Virus record (IMG/VR): IMGVR_UViG_3300020182_000065
Coordinates: 1 to 43,451 of that record
Reading direction: 5' to 3' (one strand)
Origin: a virus
Length of the DNA stretch: 43,451 bases
The notes under the pieces: model-generated
What the model saw: only the letters and a program-made list of their open reading frames with translations
What the model was told of the DNA's origin: nothing
Database searches by the model: none
Program-made: the position numbers and the translations under genes
Shown: piece by piece, positions 15,978 through 25,366 of the stretch
Layout: each line of letters starts with the position of its first letter
How positions within the stretch are numbered: position 1 is the stretch's first letter

Positions 15978-18942
15978 CACACCGACAACTGATTTAACAG
16001 GCGGGCAAACTCTGTATGCAGACGGAACTACTGGGTGGGCAGAACTTCCCTCTTACAGTTCTGGTGGTGCTCCATCGTCAGAAACAGAGGCGTTCCTTCA
16101 AGGTACGGATTGTGTATCTCAACAAGTGGCTGCTAATAAAACTGGTGCTGCTTCTGGATTGAACTACGCCGTTGCAGATCCTACCGGATTCGTTGATGGT
16201 ACAGATGTATTTTTCTTTTGGTGGCTTTTCCTGTTTCCCGGCGCTATTAATGCTTACAACGAAACGGTTGGACAAACTGCGCCGTCACAAAACTCGCCGG
16301 GAACTGCATCTGGATTTTTTATAGGCATCGGATCCTCTACTACTAATCATGATTGGTACGCAGTTGGTGGGTCAGATTATGGTCGTTATCCATATGGCGG
16401 ATGGCAAAACGCAGCGATTGATCCGGGCCAATCTGCTTCTTTCACAGACGGACCTCCGGCGGGCTCTACATATTCAAACTTTGGATTTCTTCCTAACATA
16501 GCCTCTGCTCCGTCTCGTGGACAATCTCTTGTTGTTGATGCTATCCGTTACGGTAGAGGATTAATTCAATACACCGGTGGTTCACCTGCTGGAACATTTG
16601 ATGACATTGCAGACACTAATGATACAGTTGCTAACAGATGGGGATTATTTCAAAGGGCTAGTGGTTCTTTCTTATGGAAAGGTAAACTTGAACTGGGAAC
16701 AACTGCATCATCTCTTTTATTTACGGCACAAAATAGAACAATAAACATTGATGATACTCGACAAGTATATACGAATTTTAACGTGCTTGAAATTAATAAC
16801 TCCGCATCGGTTATAACGTTTAATAATATCACAATAAACAAATTGCGTTATATTGACACATTATCATTCGATAACTCTAAAGGTAATTTTTTAGTAAATG
16901 ACGGCGCAACTGTTAGTCTGGATGGTTGTACTTTTGGTGATATGAATACATTTGTATTTGGCGCTAACACTACAGTAGTTTCTACAGCATTTTTAAGATG
17001 CGCTCAAGTTACACAAGGAAGTGCCACAATAACATCATGCGATTTTATTAACGGTACAGGAACAATAAGTCTGTCAGTGGACAGTTTAACGGATGTGCAA
17101 ACTTGTTCTTTCACCAGTGATGGTTCGAACCATGCAGTTGAATTAACAGGAACAGTTCCTTCGGAGTATACTTGGAACCACACTTCTTCAGGATATCTTG
17201 CCGGATCTCTTGGTGATTTTACTACGGGCACCAATGTCAATGCAACTCTTTACATAAACCCAAGTGCTACCTCAACAACAGATTTAATATTGAATATTCC
17301 TACAGGTATTACTGTTCCAAGTATTCGATTTGGGGCAAACTACAGTGGCACTGTTACTATTCGAAATGCACCGAAAACTATTGATGTTAACGTAAAAGAT
17401 GAAGATGGGGTTAATGTATCTGGCGCATTTGTTTGGTTGAATGATGGTGTTATCACAATCTTTAATGGTACTACTGATGCTAGTGGTAATATCCCACAAC
17501 AAAGTTATGTTGGTTCAAACAACACTACGCTTCGAGTAAGAAGATTTGGTGACCTGCCATTTGAAACAACTTTGGGCACTGCAACAGGTTCAGTATCACA
17601 ACTAGTCACACTTATTAACGACAGACAGCAGGTTGCAGTACCAACGTTAAATAATACTTGGACTATTGATACTAGTGCTCAAACTATTACGATGACATCT
17701 GGCCCTACTCTTCCGTTTAGTGCTTACAGCGCAATTGATACTTCCCAAGATCTATACGAATTTGCAATGAATACATTTGCAGCTACTGCTTTTATGCAAT
17801 TCCCTGAGCCTATCCAATCAATCACCAGAGTGCAATACGAATTCATCAATGGTTATACCTTTGGTGCAAAAGATAATGACCACAAGTTCTTATATGATGG
17901 TTCATACTTTGATAATGCTAATTCATTACTTTGGTCTAATGTCAAAACAATCGGTTCGGTAGAAACAGGAACAGGAATTTATATTGTTCAAGGCGTTGAA
18001 GCATCTGACGCTGCCTTGACTTCTTGGTGGCCTGACGGTAACATCGACGTTTTAGTTAAAGTAGAAGACGGCACATTTATTCAATCAACTGATGATACAG
18101 CAACCAATGTTGATGGTGGGGTTTGGTTGTTCGCAAGAGAATATGGCGATCTATATGACCACTTCTTTGCTGATCTATCCAATGGTGGGCAGAATATTGT
18201 CGCACTTTCAACTTTACCAGATTTGAATAATGAAACCGCTTCTGGTACGGTGGCTGGATATACAAACGTAACAACAACCTTTGGAGCAACCTCACAAGAT
18301 ATTGGTGATGGAAATGGTAATCAACCATATAGTGTTATTGTTGATTGTAGCGGTAGAACACTTAAAGAAGTTTATGAACGCACTAAATATATTACATCAT
18401 TTGACTTCTCGCAGACAGTTAACGGCGACGATGGTTATGAATATCGTAATGCGAATGAAGCAAACTTCAGCAACGTAGATAATAAACAATCACCATTCGG
18501 TACATTTGCTGGTGGTCGTTTCTTTGGTGCACAAGGGGTGTGGTTAACTAACATAGCGGCCGCGGATATTACAAATTACCAGTTAATTGATAATAATGGT
18601 GTTGCACGATTCCCACCATTGCAGGTTACGTTTAGTTTGACCGGTTTGCAAGATGGTACTGAAATAAGAATATATCAAACATCTGATACTTCCGACGTTG
18701 CGGGTGTTGAGGATATAACTAATGGCACAGGAACTTCACCAACAACAGGAGTAACTACTTTAGGATCAACGAACGATAATACCTTTGTATATACTTACAC
18801 ATATGCATCAGATATTAATGTTTTTGTAGTGATATTTAACTTGAATTTTCAATCTTTAAGGTTGAGTAATATTATTCTAAATGATGAATCAACGTCTATT
18901 CCAATTACGCAAGTAATTGACAGGCAATACTTCAACCCTTAA
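15970..18942 (+). CDS. Large beta-rich virion structural protein
   Basis: The 990-residue product has several parts. The N-terminus (YADGTTGWAELP) resembles fibre ends. About residues 235-440 look like a right-handed beta helix (FNNITINKLRYIDTLSFDNS, DGCTFGDMNTFVFGANTT). About 468-540 resemble a small carboxypeptidase-regulatory or Ig-like sheet (VNVKDEDGVNVSGAFVW). From about 580 to the end the protein is related to the 681-residue protein at 19004: DLYEFAMN, FINGYTFGAKD and a C-terminal DRQYFNP compare with CLYSFLKE, FTNGWNLDD and ERNYANP. It overlaps the upstream gene by 8 bases. It probably sits on the head or collar surface. The exact function is unknown. Confidence 0.7.
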   Translation: MANTPTTDLTGGQTLYADGTTGWAELPSYSSGGAPSSETEAFLQGTDCVSQQVAANKTGAASGLNYAVADPTGFVDGTDVFFFWWLFLFPGAINAYNETVGQTAPSQNSPGTASGFFIGIGSSTTNHDWYAVGGSDYGRYPYGGWQNAAIDPGQSASFTDGPPAGSTYSNFGFLPNIASAPSRGQSLVVDAIRYGRGLIQYTGGSPAGTFDDIADTNDTVANRWGLFQRASGSFLWKGKLELGTTASSLLFTAQNRTINIDDTRQVYTNFNVLEINNSASVITFNNITINKLRYIDTLSFDNSKGNFLVNDGATVSLDGCTFGDMNTFVFGANTTVVSTAFLRCAQVTQGSATITSCDFINGTGTISLSVDSLTDVQTCSFTSDGSNHAVELTGTVPSEYTWNHTSSGYLAGSLGDFTTGTNVNATLYINPSATSTTDLILNIPTGITVPSIRFGANYSGTVTIRNAPKTIDVNVKDEDGVNVSGAFVWLNDGVITIFNGTTDASGNIPQQSYVGSNNTTLRVRRFGDLPFETTLGTATGSVSQLVTLINDRQQVAVPTLNNTWTIDTSAQTITMTSGPTLPFSAYSAIDTSQDLYEFAMNTFAATAFMQFPEPIQSITRVQYEFINGYTFGAKDNDHKFLYDGSYFDNANSLLWSNVKTIGSVETGTGIYIVQGVEASDAALTSWWPDGNIDVLVKVEDGTFIQSTDDTATNVDGGVWLFAREYGDLYDHFFADLSNGGQNIVALSTLPDLNNETASGTVAGYTNVTTTFGATSQDIGDGNGNQPYSVIVDCSGRTLKEVYERTKYITSFDFSQTVNGDDGYEYRNANEANFSNVDNKQSPFGTFAGGRFFGAQGVWLTNIAAADITNYQLIDNNGVARFPPLQVTFSLTGLQDGTEIRIYQTSDTSDVAGVEDITNGTGTSPTTGVTTLGSTNDNTFVYTYTYASDINVFVVIFNLNFQSLRLSNIILNDESTSIPITQVIDRQYFNP

Positions 18943-18949
18943 ACAACAC

Positions 18950-18978
18950 AATATTATAAATAGTTTTGTTATAATATT
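18950..18978 (+). promoter_or_regulatory. Late promoter TATAAATA inside a perfect inverted repeat
   Basis: The late element TATAAATA occupies 18955-18962. It overlaps the left arm of a perfect 10-bp inverted repeat (AATATTATAA at 18950-18959 and TTATAATATT at 18969-18978) with a 9-base loop. No other late promoter in the window has such an arm pair. It lies 41 bases before the gene at 19004. Confidence 0.65.
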
Positions 18979-19003
18979 AACATAAAATTAAAGGAGATTT
19001 CAC

Positions 19004-21049
19004 ATGGCATTATTTGTCGCTAGTGATGTAATCACAGATCCGGACGATCTAACAGCAACCGTTGATACTTCTGGTGCTGGTAGTAGAACTGCCGCAGATG
19101 AGATTCACATTGATACATTAAACAAACTCATCTATGTAGCGGTAGATACTGGTAATGGTATGACCGTATCTGGTCTAACACTCAAGTGTCTTTACTCGTT
19201 TCTTAAGGAACGATGGAAAGCTGACGCTAACTTAATTAAATTTCCGTTTCCAATGACTCCTATTACGGACGAACAGTTTGAATTCACAAACGGATGGAAC
19301 TTAGATGATACAATTTCTACTGGTACTGGCGGCCTCGGTGGATCATCTGCAACTGGTGCAACTACTACGGGTTTGATTCGAACTGGTGGTTGGGCGGTTA
19401 ACGCTGGTCCTGGCACAAACGACTCTGAACGTTGGATCAATGTAATTACTCTAGGTGCGTTGGATGTAAACGACCAAGTATATTATCGTCAAGTTGATGA
19501 TACAACAACAGCGCCTACTAACTTTCTTTTGACTGGTCCAGTCAACCAAGCCGTACAATTCTACGTTGACACGAATGCCGATGGTAGTCCTGATACGGAC
19601 AACTCTGGCTTCTTCGAAACGTTTATTCGTACATTTGGTAAAACATATGCACAAACAAACTTAGCGGACATCGGTGCTGCGGATGGTGTTACATATCAAG
19701 CATACCGTTTCCCACTTGTTAACACTGCTGATCCTAAGATAACACAGTCTAAGGCTGCCGCTTCTGGTGACCTTATTGCGATCGACACTCTCGTCGGCGA
19801 TGGAACTACTGTCACAGTAACAACTGAAGCTGCTCACGGTTTGGCAACAAACGATGTAATAGATATTACTAGTGCGACTGAAACAGGGTTTAATAGTACT
19901 AATAATATTATTACTGTAACTGGAGCCACTACATTCACTTACGCGAATGTTACAAACGCTACTGAGGCCTCAGACTCACCCGCCTCTGCTTCTGGTTTTC
20001 AAACCAATAATATGAGCATTTCTTGGGCGGCTACTGGTGACAACACTCAACAAACTGGTTTCAATGACACCTTTGATTCAACTGGTGTTTCTGTTCCCGA
20101 AGCGTACTTTACTGTTACAATTGATGCCGATGTTGGTTCTACACAAAATCCTAACCCTACTGCTGAGAAAGTATATCAGTATGTACAGGCTCAGCTGGTC
20201 AAGACCGGCGATATCAACCTCAATACCAGTAATACTGGTGTAAGACGTGGTGATATTACCCCCCTGAAATTGCGATTTGTTGGAGACGATCTCTTTACTC
20301 TTGGTCAAGATGACGTTCCCGGCGCTGAAGACTTCGAAGGTGTTTACATTAATAACTTCGCTTCAGCCGACCAGAACAGATTGCACTTCTGGGGATATGG
20401 TTCAGAAGTTAATGCTGCGGCAACAATTACAGCAATTGCTAGAGCAACCAACGTAGTTACAGTAACAGCAACCAATACTTTCACTACCGGCGATTATATT
20501 ACAATTTCTGGTGTGACGGGCGGTGCGACAAGTTTCAATGGAACGTTTGAATTGACAGGTGCTACTGGTTCTAACTTTACGTTTGCACAAACCGGAGGAG
20601 ATGAATCTGGTACTGTTGATGCAAGTTCTTTGGCATCACCTGCACGATTTGATAATCTTACCTTCCCGTTTGTATCTAGCTTGACATTGAACTTTAACAG
20701 TAACCTTGTTTCTGATACTGATGCAATCTACCGTGTATTCTTTACCAACGACGATGATGGTGATAATACTGGAAGAGACTTTGGTACTGCAACTGCGATT
20801 ATTGTTCAAGATCAAACTAACACGGACATTGCTGGTAACGCCACACAATCATCACTAACGTTCTCGTATGCATATGATGCAAACGTTCAACGTGGCACTG
20901 CAAGTGCTGCCAAAGATGCACCAATTACTATTGTTGCGATTGGTCTAGGAACTGCACAGTGGGTGTCTGCAACATCGACAATCCAACGTGCTGACTTAAC
21001 GGTATCTCTTGTTGCTCCACTTGAAAGAAACTACGCTAACCCAGCGTAA
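19004..21049 (+). CDS. Virion structural protein with repeated beta modules
   Basis: The product is 681 residues. The N-terminus (about 33-100) has KLIYVAVDTGNG, CLYSFLKERW and FEFTNGWNLDD, a domain shared with the proteins at 15970 and 24459. Two copies of a small Ig-like module are visible at about 265-330 (TTVTVTTEAAHGLATND, then FTYANV) and 471-547 (NVVTVTATNTFTTGDYITIS, then FNGTFELTGATGSNFTFA); a related module is inserted in the sheath gp18. The C-terminus (residues 560-681) matches the end of the 990-residue protein. It has its own late promoter and is closed by a strong terminator, so it is a single-gene late transcription unit, suggesting high copy number. Confidence 0.7.
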   Translation: MALFVASDVITDPDDLTATVDTSGAGSRTAADEIHIDTLNKLIYVAVDTGNGMTVSGLTLKCLYSFLKERWKADANLIKFPFPMTPITDEQFEFTNGWNLDDTISTGTGGLGGSSATGATTTGLIRTGGWAVNAGPGTNDSERWINVITLGALDVNDQVYYRQVDDTTTAPTNFLLTGPVNQAVQFYVDTNADGSPDTDNSGFFETFIRTFGKTYAQTNLADIGAADGVTYQAYRFPLVNTADPKITQSKAAASGDLIAIDTLVGDGTTVTVTTEAAHGLATNDVIDITSATETGFNSTNNIITVTGATTFTYANVTNATEASDSPASASGFQTNNMSISWAATGDNTQQTGFNDTFDSTGVSVPEAYFTVTIDADVGSTQNPNPTAEKVYQYVQAQLVKTGDINLNTSNTGVRRGDITPLKLRFVGDDLFTLGQDDVPGAEDFEGVYINNFASADQNRLHFWGYGSEVNAAATITAIARATNVVTVTATNTFTTGDYITISGVTGGATSFNGTFELTGATGSNFTFAQTGGDESGTVDASSLASPARFDNLTFPFVSSLTLNFNSNLVSDTDAIYRVFFTNDDDGDNTGRDFGTATAIIVQDQTNTDIAGNATQSSLTFSYAYDANVQRGTASAAKDAPITIVAIGLGTAQWVSATSTIQRADLTVSLVAPLERNYANPA

Positions 21050-21065
21050 TAAATAGTAAGATCAC

Positions 21066-21090
21066 GGGGGGATTCGTCCCCCCTATTTTT
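21066..21090 (+). terminator. Intrinsic terminator with TTCG tetraloop
   Basis: A 7-bp stem, GGGGGGA and TCCCCCC, closes a TTCG tetraloop, followed by TATTTTT. It lies 16 bases after the stop of the 681-residue protein. Confidence 0.92.
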
Positions 21091-21107
21091 AAATATTGGG
21101 AATAATT

Positions 21108-21659
21108 ATGAAAATTGATAGATACGAACTTCGAAATACTTGTTTTTCTATGAAGAAAGGCAAATCTCCTAAATATCCTCAATACATTGAACTAGTAGAA
21201 CCGCTGATCGAAGAGAAGAATTGGTCATGGCATAGTTTCAATGATTTCTGGGACGTTGCTATTGTTAATAATGAAATACGAATTATTGCTTCTATAAAAA
21301 ATCTATCTGAAGTTGAAACTGTTTGTGCTCAAAAACAGATGGCTGTAAAATTAAATGCTGAACCGGAATTTGATGAAAGACAAACCGCTATTATCGAATC
21401 TATGGAGGCACAATTCTTAGATGGAATTATGGACTGGACGAATTATAGAGATGAATGGATCGTAAGGCAAGATCCAGACAATAAAAGAATTCTTACAAAA
21501 TTAATAAAAAGAGTACCTCAGCAAAAAGTTGAGATTACGCAAGAAGTTTTAGACTCTAAAATTGCAGAACAACTTGCGGAGACTTCGGGCAGCTCGGATA
21601 CTGAAGAAGCTAGAGAATCTATAACACCTAAAATTCATGAAATAGTTTACTTAAAGTAA
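21108..21659 (+). CDS. Hypothetical protein within the structural block
   Basis: The product is 183 residues from the ATG at 21108; an in-frame TTG at 21096 is less likely. The first half contains RYELRNTCFSMKKGKSPKYP and WSWHSFNDFWDVAIVNNEIR, with tryptophans that suggest a folded domain, followed by a helix-rich segment (ESMEAQFLDGIMDWTNYRDE). The C-terminus is acidic and Ser-rich. I recognise no family. It sits between a terminator and the late promoter of the 914-residue protein. The Shine-Dalgarno is weak (GGGAA), so expression may be low. It could be an assembly factor for its large neighbours, but that is only positional inference. Confidence 0.65.
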   Translation: MKIDRYELRNTCFSMKKGKSPKYPQYIELVEPLIEEKNWSWHSFNDFWDVAIVNNEIRIIASIKNLSEVETVCAQKQMAVKLNAEPEFDERQTAIIESMEAQFLDGIMDWTNYRDEWIVRQDPDNKRILTKLIKRVPQQKVEITQEVLDSKIAEQLAETSGSSDTEEARESITPKIHEIVYLK

Positions 21660-21673
21660 TGAATATTACGAAG

Positions 21674-21681
21674 AATAAATA
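21674..21681 (+). promoter_or_regulatory. Late promoter variant AATAAATA
   Basis: One base differs from TATAAATA. The spacing of 33 bases to the start at 21715 equals that of exact late promoters before genes 13 and 20. Confidence 0.55.
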
Positions 21682-21714
21682 GAATGATAACAACGGAATT
21701 TAACAGGATCTAAA

Positions 21715-24459
21715 ATGGCAGGCGAAAAGAGATATACTAGGATACCACCAGAGAGTACTGGCGACCGCGTGTACATGATACATACTGCCGAGATTGAATA
21801 CAAAACTTTCAACTCGGTTGCTGGTGGATCTACAGACCATGTTTGGAAAGTCGGCGAAAGGTATGATATTGTTGGTTTTGGTGGCGGCGGCAAGGTTCAT
21901 GTTCATGGTGTATTCGATAGGGGTAATGGGACTGGTATCCTTTCAGTTCATTATAATAAGACTGCTAAGTTTGACAATTTCGAACCGACACAAAACGCTG
22001 CAATTTCATATGATTCTCAAGATGTTGCTCAAGTCGATGTATTTTATGATGTGTATATCCCAGCACAAAACATTATGGGATACGACAATCCCGAATATGG
22101 TTGGGATATCGACCGATTTGGATCGGGGCAAGTAACTTTTGCGGAAGGCAACCCGCAAATCACTGGTATGGGTAGTCTTAAGATAAATGATGCCAGATTG
22201 CTTGCGTCTTATGACTTTTCAAAATCCAATCTTCCGAATGAGTTTGTAAACTCAAGAGAAGGTGGTAACGCAGTATCTAACACTTGGGATCCATTAACAC
22301 GAGGAGTTAAACTTACTGTAGGAACAACCGCAGGAGAACGAGTAACCCATACGTCAAATCTTTTTCATTCTTATGAAGAAGGTACTTCAATGTTATTTGT
22401 TATGGCGGCTCGTGCTGATGTAGAAACCGGAACAGAAAATAACACAAAACTTTGGGGGGCATTTGACGCCACTGACGGGTTTTTCTTTCAAATAAAAGGA
22501 TCCGACTCAAGCCCAGGCGGAAGAGCAACTCCGGCAGATGCAATTGGCACAGGACCAGGCTCCGCACTTCGAGTAGTACATCGTTTTACTTTTAATAATC
22601 AAGCAACAAAAAATCACGAAATTGTACAAAAAGAGTGGAACACAGATACCTTATTAGGCAACGGTGGTGCGAACAATCCATCAGGTATTAAACTTGATGT
22701 TTCTAAGATTAACACTTACTGGATTGACTTTCAATTCATGGGTGGTGGTCGTACTCGTTGGGGTGTATTTTTTGAAGGACAACGTATTGTGTGCCACGAA
22801 ATGTACCATCACAATGGTATTGGTATCGGCACACAAAACAATAACCCGATAGGAAATCCAAATCGTCCAGTTTGTTGGGCTCAAGCAAATTATGGTACTA
22901 CAGGAAGTTCCTCAGAATTTTATGCATATGGTGCTGGTGTCTTTATCGAGGGGGTTACAGATCCACTTCGGGCGTCAAAACAGATCAGTAAATCGTGGGA
23001 TACAAAACATTTCGGCCGAACAGACTTAGAACCTTATTGGAGAACTAAACAAACTAGAAATGGTTCCACCAGTTTTCCAGCAACGCTGAAGTCTGGTACT
23101 GCCAGTTCGGGAACATCTACCCAGTATCACGGGTCATTATCACCAATCCAGTTCTTATCAAACGGTGACGAGAATCACTCGATATATCAACCACTATCTT
23201 TCGAAGTGTCTTCATACGACATCAGAACGGGGAATGCAGTACCAGTAGAAATCAGATTATTTTATGGTTGTATTAATCGGGGGTTTGATTTTGGTAGTCC
23301 GTCCATATCTTCTCCTACTGTGATAGTTGATGAAAGTGCAGACCATTTGGCACACCTTCAAGAGATTGGACAATTTGTTGTTCAAGGTGATGGTCTGTTC
23401 AGGTTTGATCTTTTGTCTGACAACTTCCAATACGGTACAGTAAGAAATCTTTCTGACCAAAGCCTTTCTCGGGCTCTGCACCCCATTGCAAGTTGGAAGA
23501 GTGTCGAAGATAAGTATACGACAGGGCATTCTACAGTTCTTATTGATGTGGGACCCCACCCAGTATTTGGTGAATCCAAACATTATTTTGCGGACACTCA
23601 GCCAGTTGTAATTCGTGAAACAGATGGTGACCAAGATGTTGCAACTGTTCTCGGTACAACTTTTACAGGTAAGACGGCCGGTGGTTCAGGTTATGCTAGC
23701 CAAGACCAAGTAGATAATCCGAATGATTGGTATTATTTGTCGTATGTGACAAGAAGCCAGGCTTGGTTGTATAATTCTCAAGCAGACATCGCGGATGATC
23801 GTCTTGTTCGAACTCTTGCTGTAAATAATTGCACAAGTTTGGACATTGGACAGAAATTAACTGTCACCACAGGAAGTCATACTGCTTTTATTATGAAGAT
23901 TGATGTTGACAAAGGAGTTGAAGATGCTAATGTAATTGCGGCGTCAACAGCATCAAATGGTGTTGAATATCAAATCGTCACTGTTGGTGGTACTGATTAT
24001 ACAACCGCTGCTGGTGCATCCCGAAATGTTCCCGGCGAAATCTTTACTGCGACCGCAACAGCCCCATCGGGCGGAACAGGAACTATTGTTGCAACATCTA
24101 ATGCTGGTACGGTTGCTATCTGTGGCAGAAGTGCTGCTGAAGCATCCTACACCGGAGCATTTACAACAGATGGTGGTGGTAGTGGTACTATAGCATCTAC
24201 TGCAACTAATGCCAGTTTGGCGAACGATTATTGGACATCATTAAAAGCATTAACTTACACCGATTTAGGTATGGGTGCAGACGTAGACATTACGACTGGT
24301 CTTGCGTTATACGCTAGCCCCCCACCACGAGCGGTGTGGACGTTTATGGCCAAACACCTTGATAGCAATGAAGAAGATGCTGATGGTGATGCTTTAGCGG
24401 TGGATTGGAACAACGTTAGGTTAAACTGGTCTATCTATTGGCGAGAGCGCACACAGTAA
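21715..24459 (+). CDS. Large virion structural protein, lectin-like features
   Basis: The product is 914 residues. The N-terminus (GDRVYMIHTAEIEY, then WKVGERYDIVGFGGGGKVHV) is followed at about residues 160-420 by a domain with INTYWIDFQFMGGGRTRWGV and RIVCHEMYHHNG, a pattern I recall from large phage structural proteins and compatible with a concanavalin- or jelly-roll-type sheet. At about 740-800 is a module with YQIVTVGGTDYTTAAGASRN and GTGTIVATS, a small repeat-type module frequent in aquatic phage virion proteins. No enzyme motif is visible. The last base of its TAA stop is the first of the next ATG, so the 203-residue protein is translationally coupled to it. Confidence 0.7.
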   Translation: MAGEKRYTRIPPESTGDRVYMIHTAEIEYKTFNSVAGGSTDHVWKVGERYDIVGFGGGGKVHVHGVFDRGNGTGILSVHYNKTAKFDNFEPTQNAAISYDSQDVAQVDVFYDVYIPAQNIMGYDNPEYGWDIDRFGSGQVTFAEGNPQITGMGSLKINDARLLASYDFSKSNLPNEFVNSREGGNAVSNTWDPLTRGVKLTVGTTAGERVTHTSNLFHSYEEGTSMLFVMAARADVETGTENNTKLWGAFDATDGFFFQIKGSDSSPGGRATPADAIGTGPGSALRVVHRFTFNNQATKNHEIVQKEWNTDTLLGNGGANNPSGIKLDVSKINTYWIDFQFMGGGRTRWGVFFEGQRIVCHEMYHHNGIGIGTQNNNPIGNPNRPVCWAQANYGTTGSSSEFYAYGAGVFIEGVTDPLRASKQISKSWDTKHFGRTDLEPYWRTKQTRNGSTSFPATLKSGTASSGTSTQYHGSLSPIQFLSNGDENHSIYQPLSFEVSSYDIRTGNAVPVEIRLFYGCINRGFDFGSPSISSPTVIVDESADHLAHLQEIGQFVVQGDGLFRFDLLSDNFQYGTVRNLSDQSLSRALHPIASWKSVEDKYTTGHSTVLIDVGPHPVFGESKHYFADTQPVVIRETDGDQDVATVLGTTFTGKTAGGSGYASQDQVDNPNDWYYLSYVTRSQAWLYNSQADIADDRLVRTLAVNNCTSLDIGQKLTVTTGSHTAFIMKIDVDKGVEDANVIAASTASNGVEYQIVTVGGTDYTTAAGASRNVPGEIFTATATAPSGGTGTIVATSNAGTVAICGRSAAEASYTGAFTTDGGGSGTIASTATNASLANDYWTSLKALTYTDLGMGADVDITTGLALYASPPPRAVWTFMAKHLDSNEEDADGDALAVDWNNVRLNWSIYWRERTQ

Positions 24460-25070
24460 TGCCATCTATTCATTTCAACTATGGATCGTGGTGGAACTGG
24501 TTACCAACAGATGAAGGTGGTTACCCAAACCAAAAGGTATCATTTGATGGATCCAACAAAATCATTTTTGTTGCAGAAGGTATCACGGAACTTGATGTGA
24601 AAATCGATTTGTACTCTGCGTGGAAAGAGTGGTCGATATATTCTCAGGAAGCGGGCACAGCATCAACATGGCCAAAAGCGTTTACGGCTGTTGGGGGTGA
24701 CCCTATTACTCAGACACAAGACTTGGGTACCACCTACTTCTTGGAAAATGGATGGAGGATACAACCTGCTTCTAGTGGAACGTCGTATACTCTAACTATT
24801 AATGGCAACATATATACTAGAGAGGCTGGGGAAACGCCGTTTCGATTTGCGAATGGTGTTTCAGTGTCGTTGGTTAGATCTAACATCGTTGATTTGATTA
24901 CGGTAGAAGCGCTTGCGGTTGCGATTACAGAAGCTGATATTGATAATATTTCTAATGCAGCAGCGGATAAGGTTTGGGATGAATTGCTCACTGATCATCA
25001 AATAGAAGGAAGTGCTGGTAAGAAGTTGAAAGACAATATCAAGAAAAACCAGTATATTGCGTTGAGTTAG
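24459..25070 (+). CDS. Virion-associated protein with shared NGW domain
   Basis: The product is 203 residues, starting at the ATG that overlaps the upstream stop (TAATG); an in-frame TTG at 24438 is less likely. The main domain reads VSFDGSNKIIFVAEGITELD, VKIDLYSAWKEW, AFTAVGGDPIT, FLENGWRIQP and TLTINGNIYTREAGETPF. This is a family I recall in many phages without a fixed function. Its LYSAWKEW and FLENGW blocks correspond to those of the proteins at 15970 and 19004. The C-terminal 60 residues are helical (EADIDNISNAAADKVWDELL). It is likely a structural subunit that partners the 914-residue protein. Confidence 0.7.
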   Translation: MPSIHFNYGSWWNWLPTDEGGYPNQKVSFDGSNKIIFVAEGITELDVKIDLYSAWKEWSIYSQEAGTASTWPKAFTAVGGDPITQTQDLGTTYFLENGWRIQPASSGTSYTLTINGNIYTREAGETPFRFANGVSVSLVRSNIVDLITVEALAVAITEADIDNISNAAADKVWDELLTDHQIEGSAGKKLKDNIKKNQYIALS

Positions 25071-25083
25071 AATATTGAATTAT

Positions 25084-25091
25084 TATAAATA
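25084..25091 (+). promoter_or_regulatory. T4-type late promoter TATAAATA
   Basis: An exact late element only 14 bases before the gene 67 ATG. Transcription should begin near 25097, which would remove most of the AAAGGAG Shine-Dalgarno from the leader. Confidence 0.65.
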
Positions 25092-25105
25092 AAGGAGAAA
25101 GTGAT

Positions 25106-25366
25106 ATGAGTGAATTTGATTTAAATGCTGCTGTACAAGCAGCCAAAGCGGAAGATGTTTTATCTTTTAAAGATGCTATCGCCGCAGCAATCGAAGACAA
25201 AGTATCCAATAACTTGGAACTCAAAAAAATGGAGCTGGCCGGAAATATTTTCAAGTCGGATGAGCCGGAAGCAGAAGTTGATCTTGAACTGAACGCTGAA
25301 GAAGAAGCCGAAGAAGAACCAGATCTGGCTCAAGAGGATGATACAGAAATCCCAGAGGAAGAATAA
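25106..25366 (+). CDS. 67: Prohead core protein gp67
   Basis: The product is 86 residues (T4 gp67 is 80). The first half is helical, with LSFKDAIAAAIEDKVSNN and LKKMELAGNIFKSDEPEAE, which parallels the T4 gp67 segment ending in ARNFLIEGEEPEDED. The second half is an acidic tail (more than half Asp and Glu). In T4, gp67 is an internal core protein needed for correct prohead shape and is degraded by gp21. It lies upstream of genes 21, 22 and 23, as in T4, but is separated from the portal gene by an 11-kb block of extra genes. Confidence 0.85.
   Translation: MSEFDLNAAVQAAKAEDVLSFKDAIAAAIEDKVSNNLELKKMELAGNIFKSDEPEAEVDLELNAEEEAEEEPDLAQEDDTEIPEEE

Noticed and set aside
21048-21055. AATAAATA as a late promoter for the gene at 21108
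   Set aside because: A transcript from it would start about 10 bases before the strong terminator at 21066 and be ended at once.
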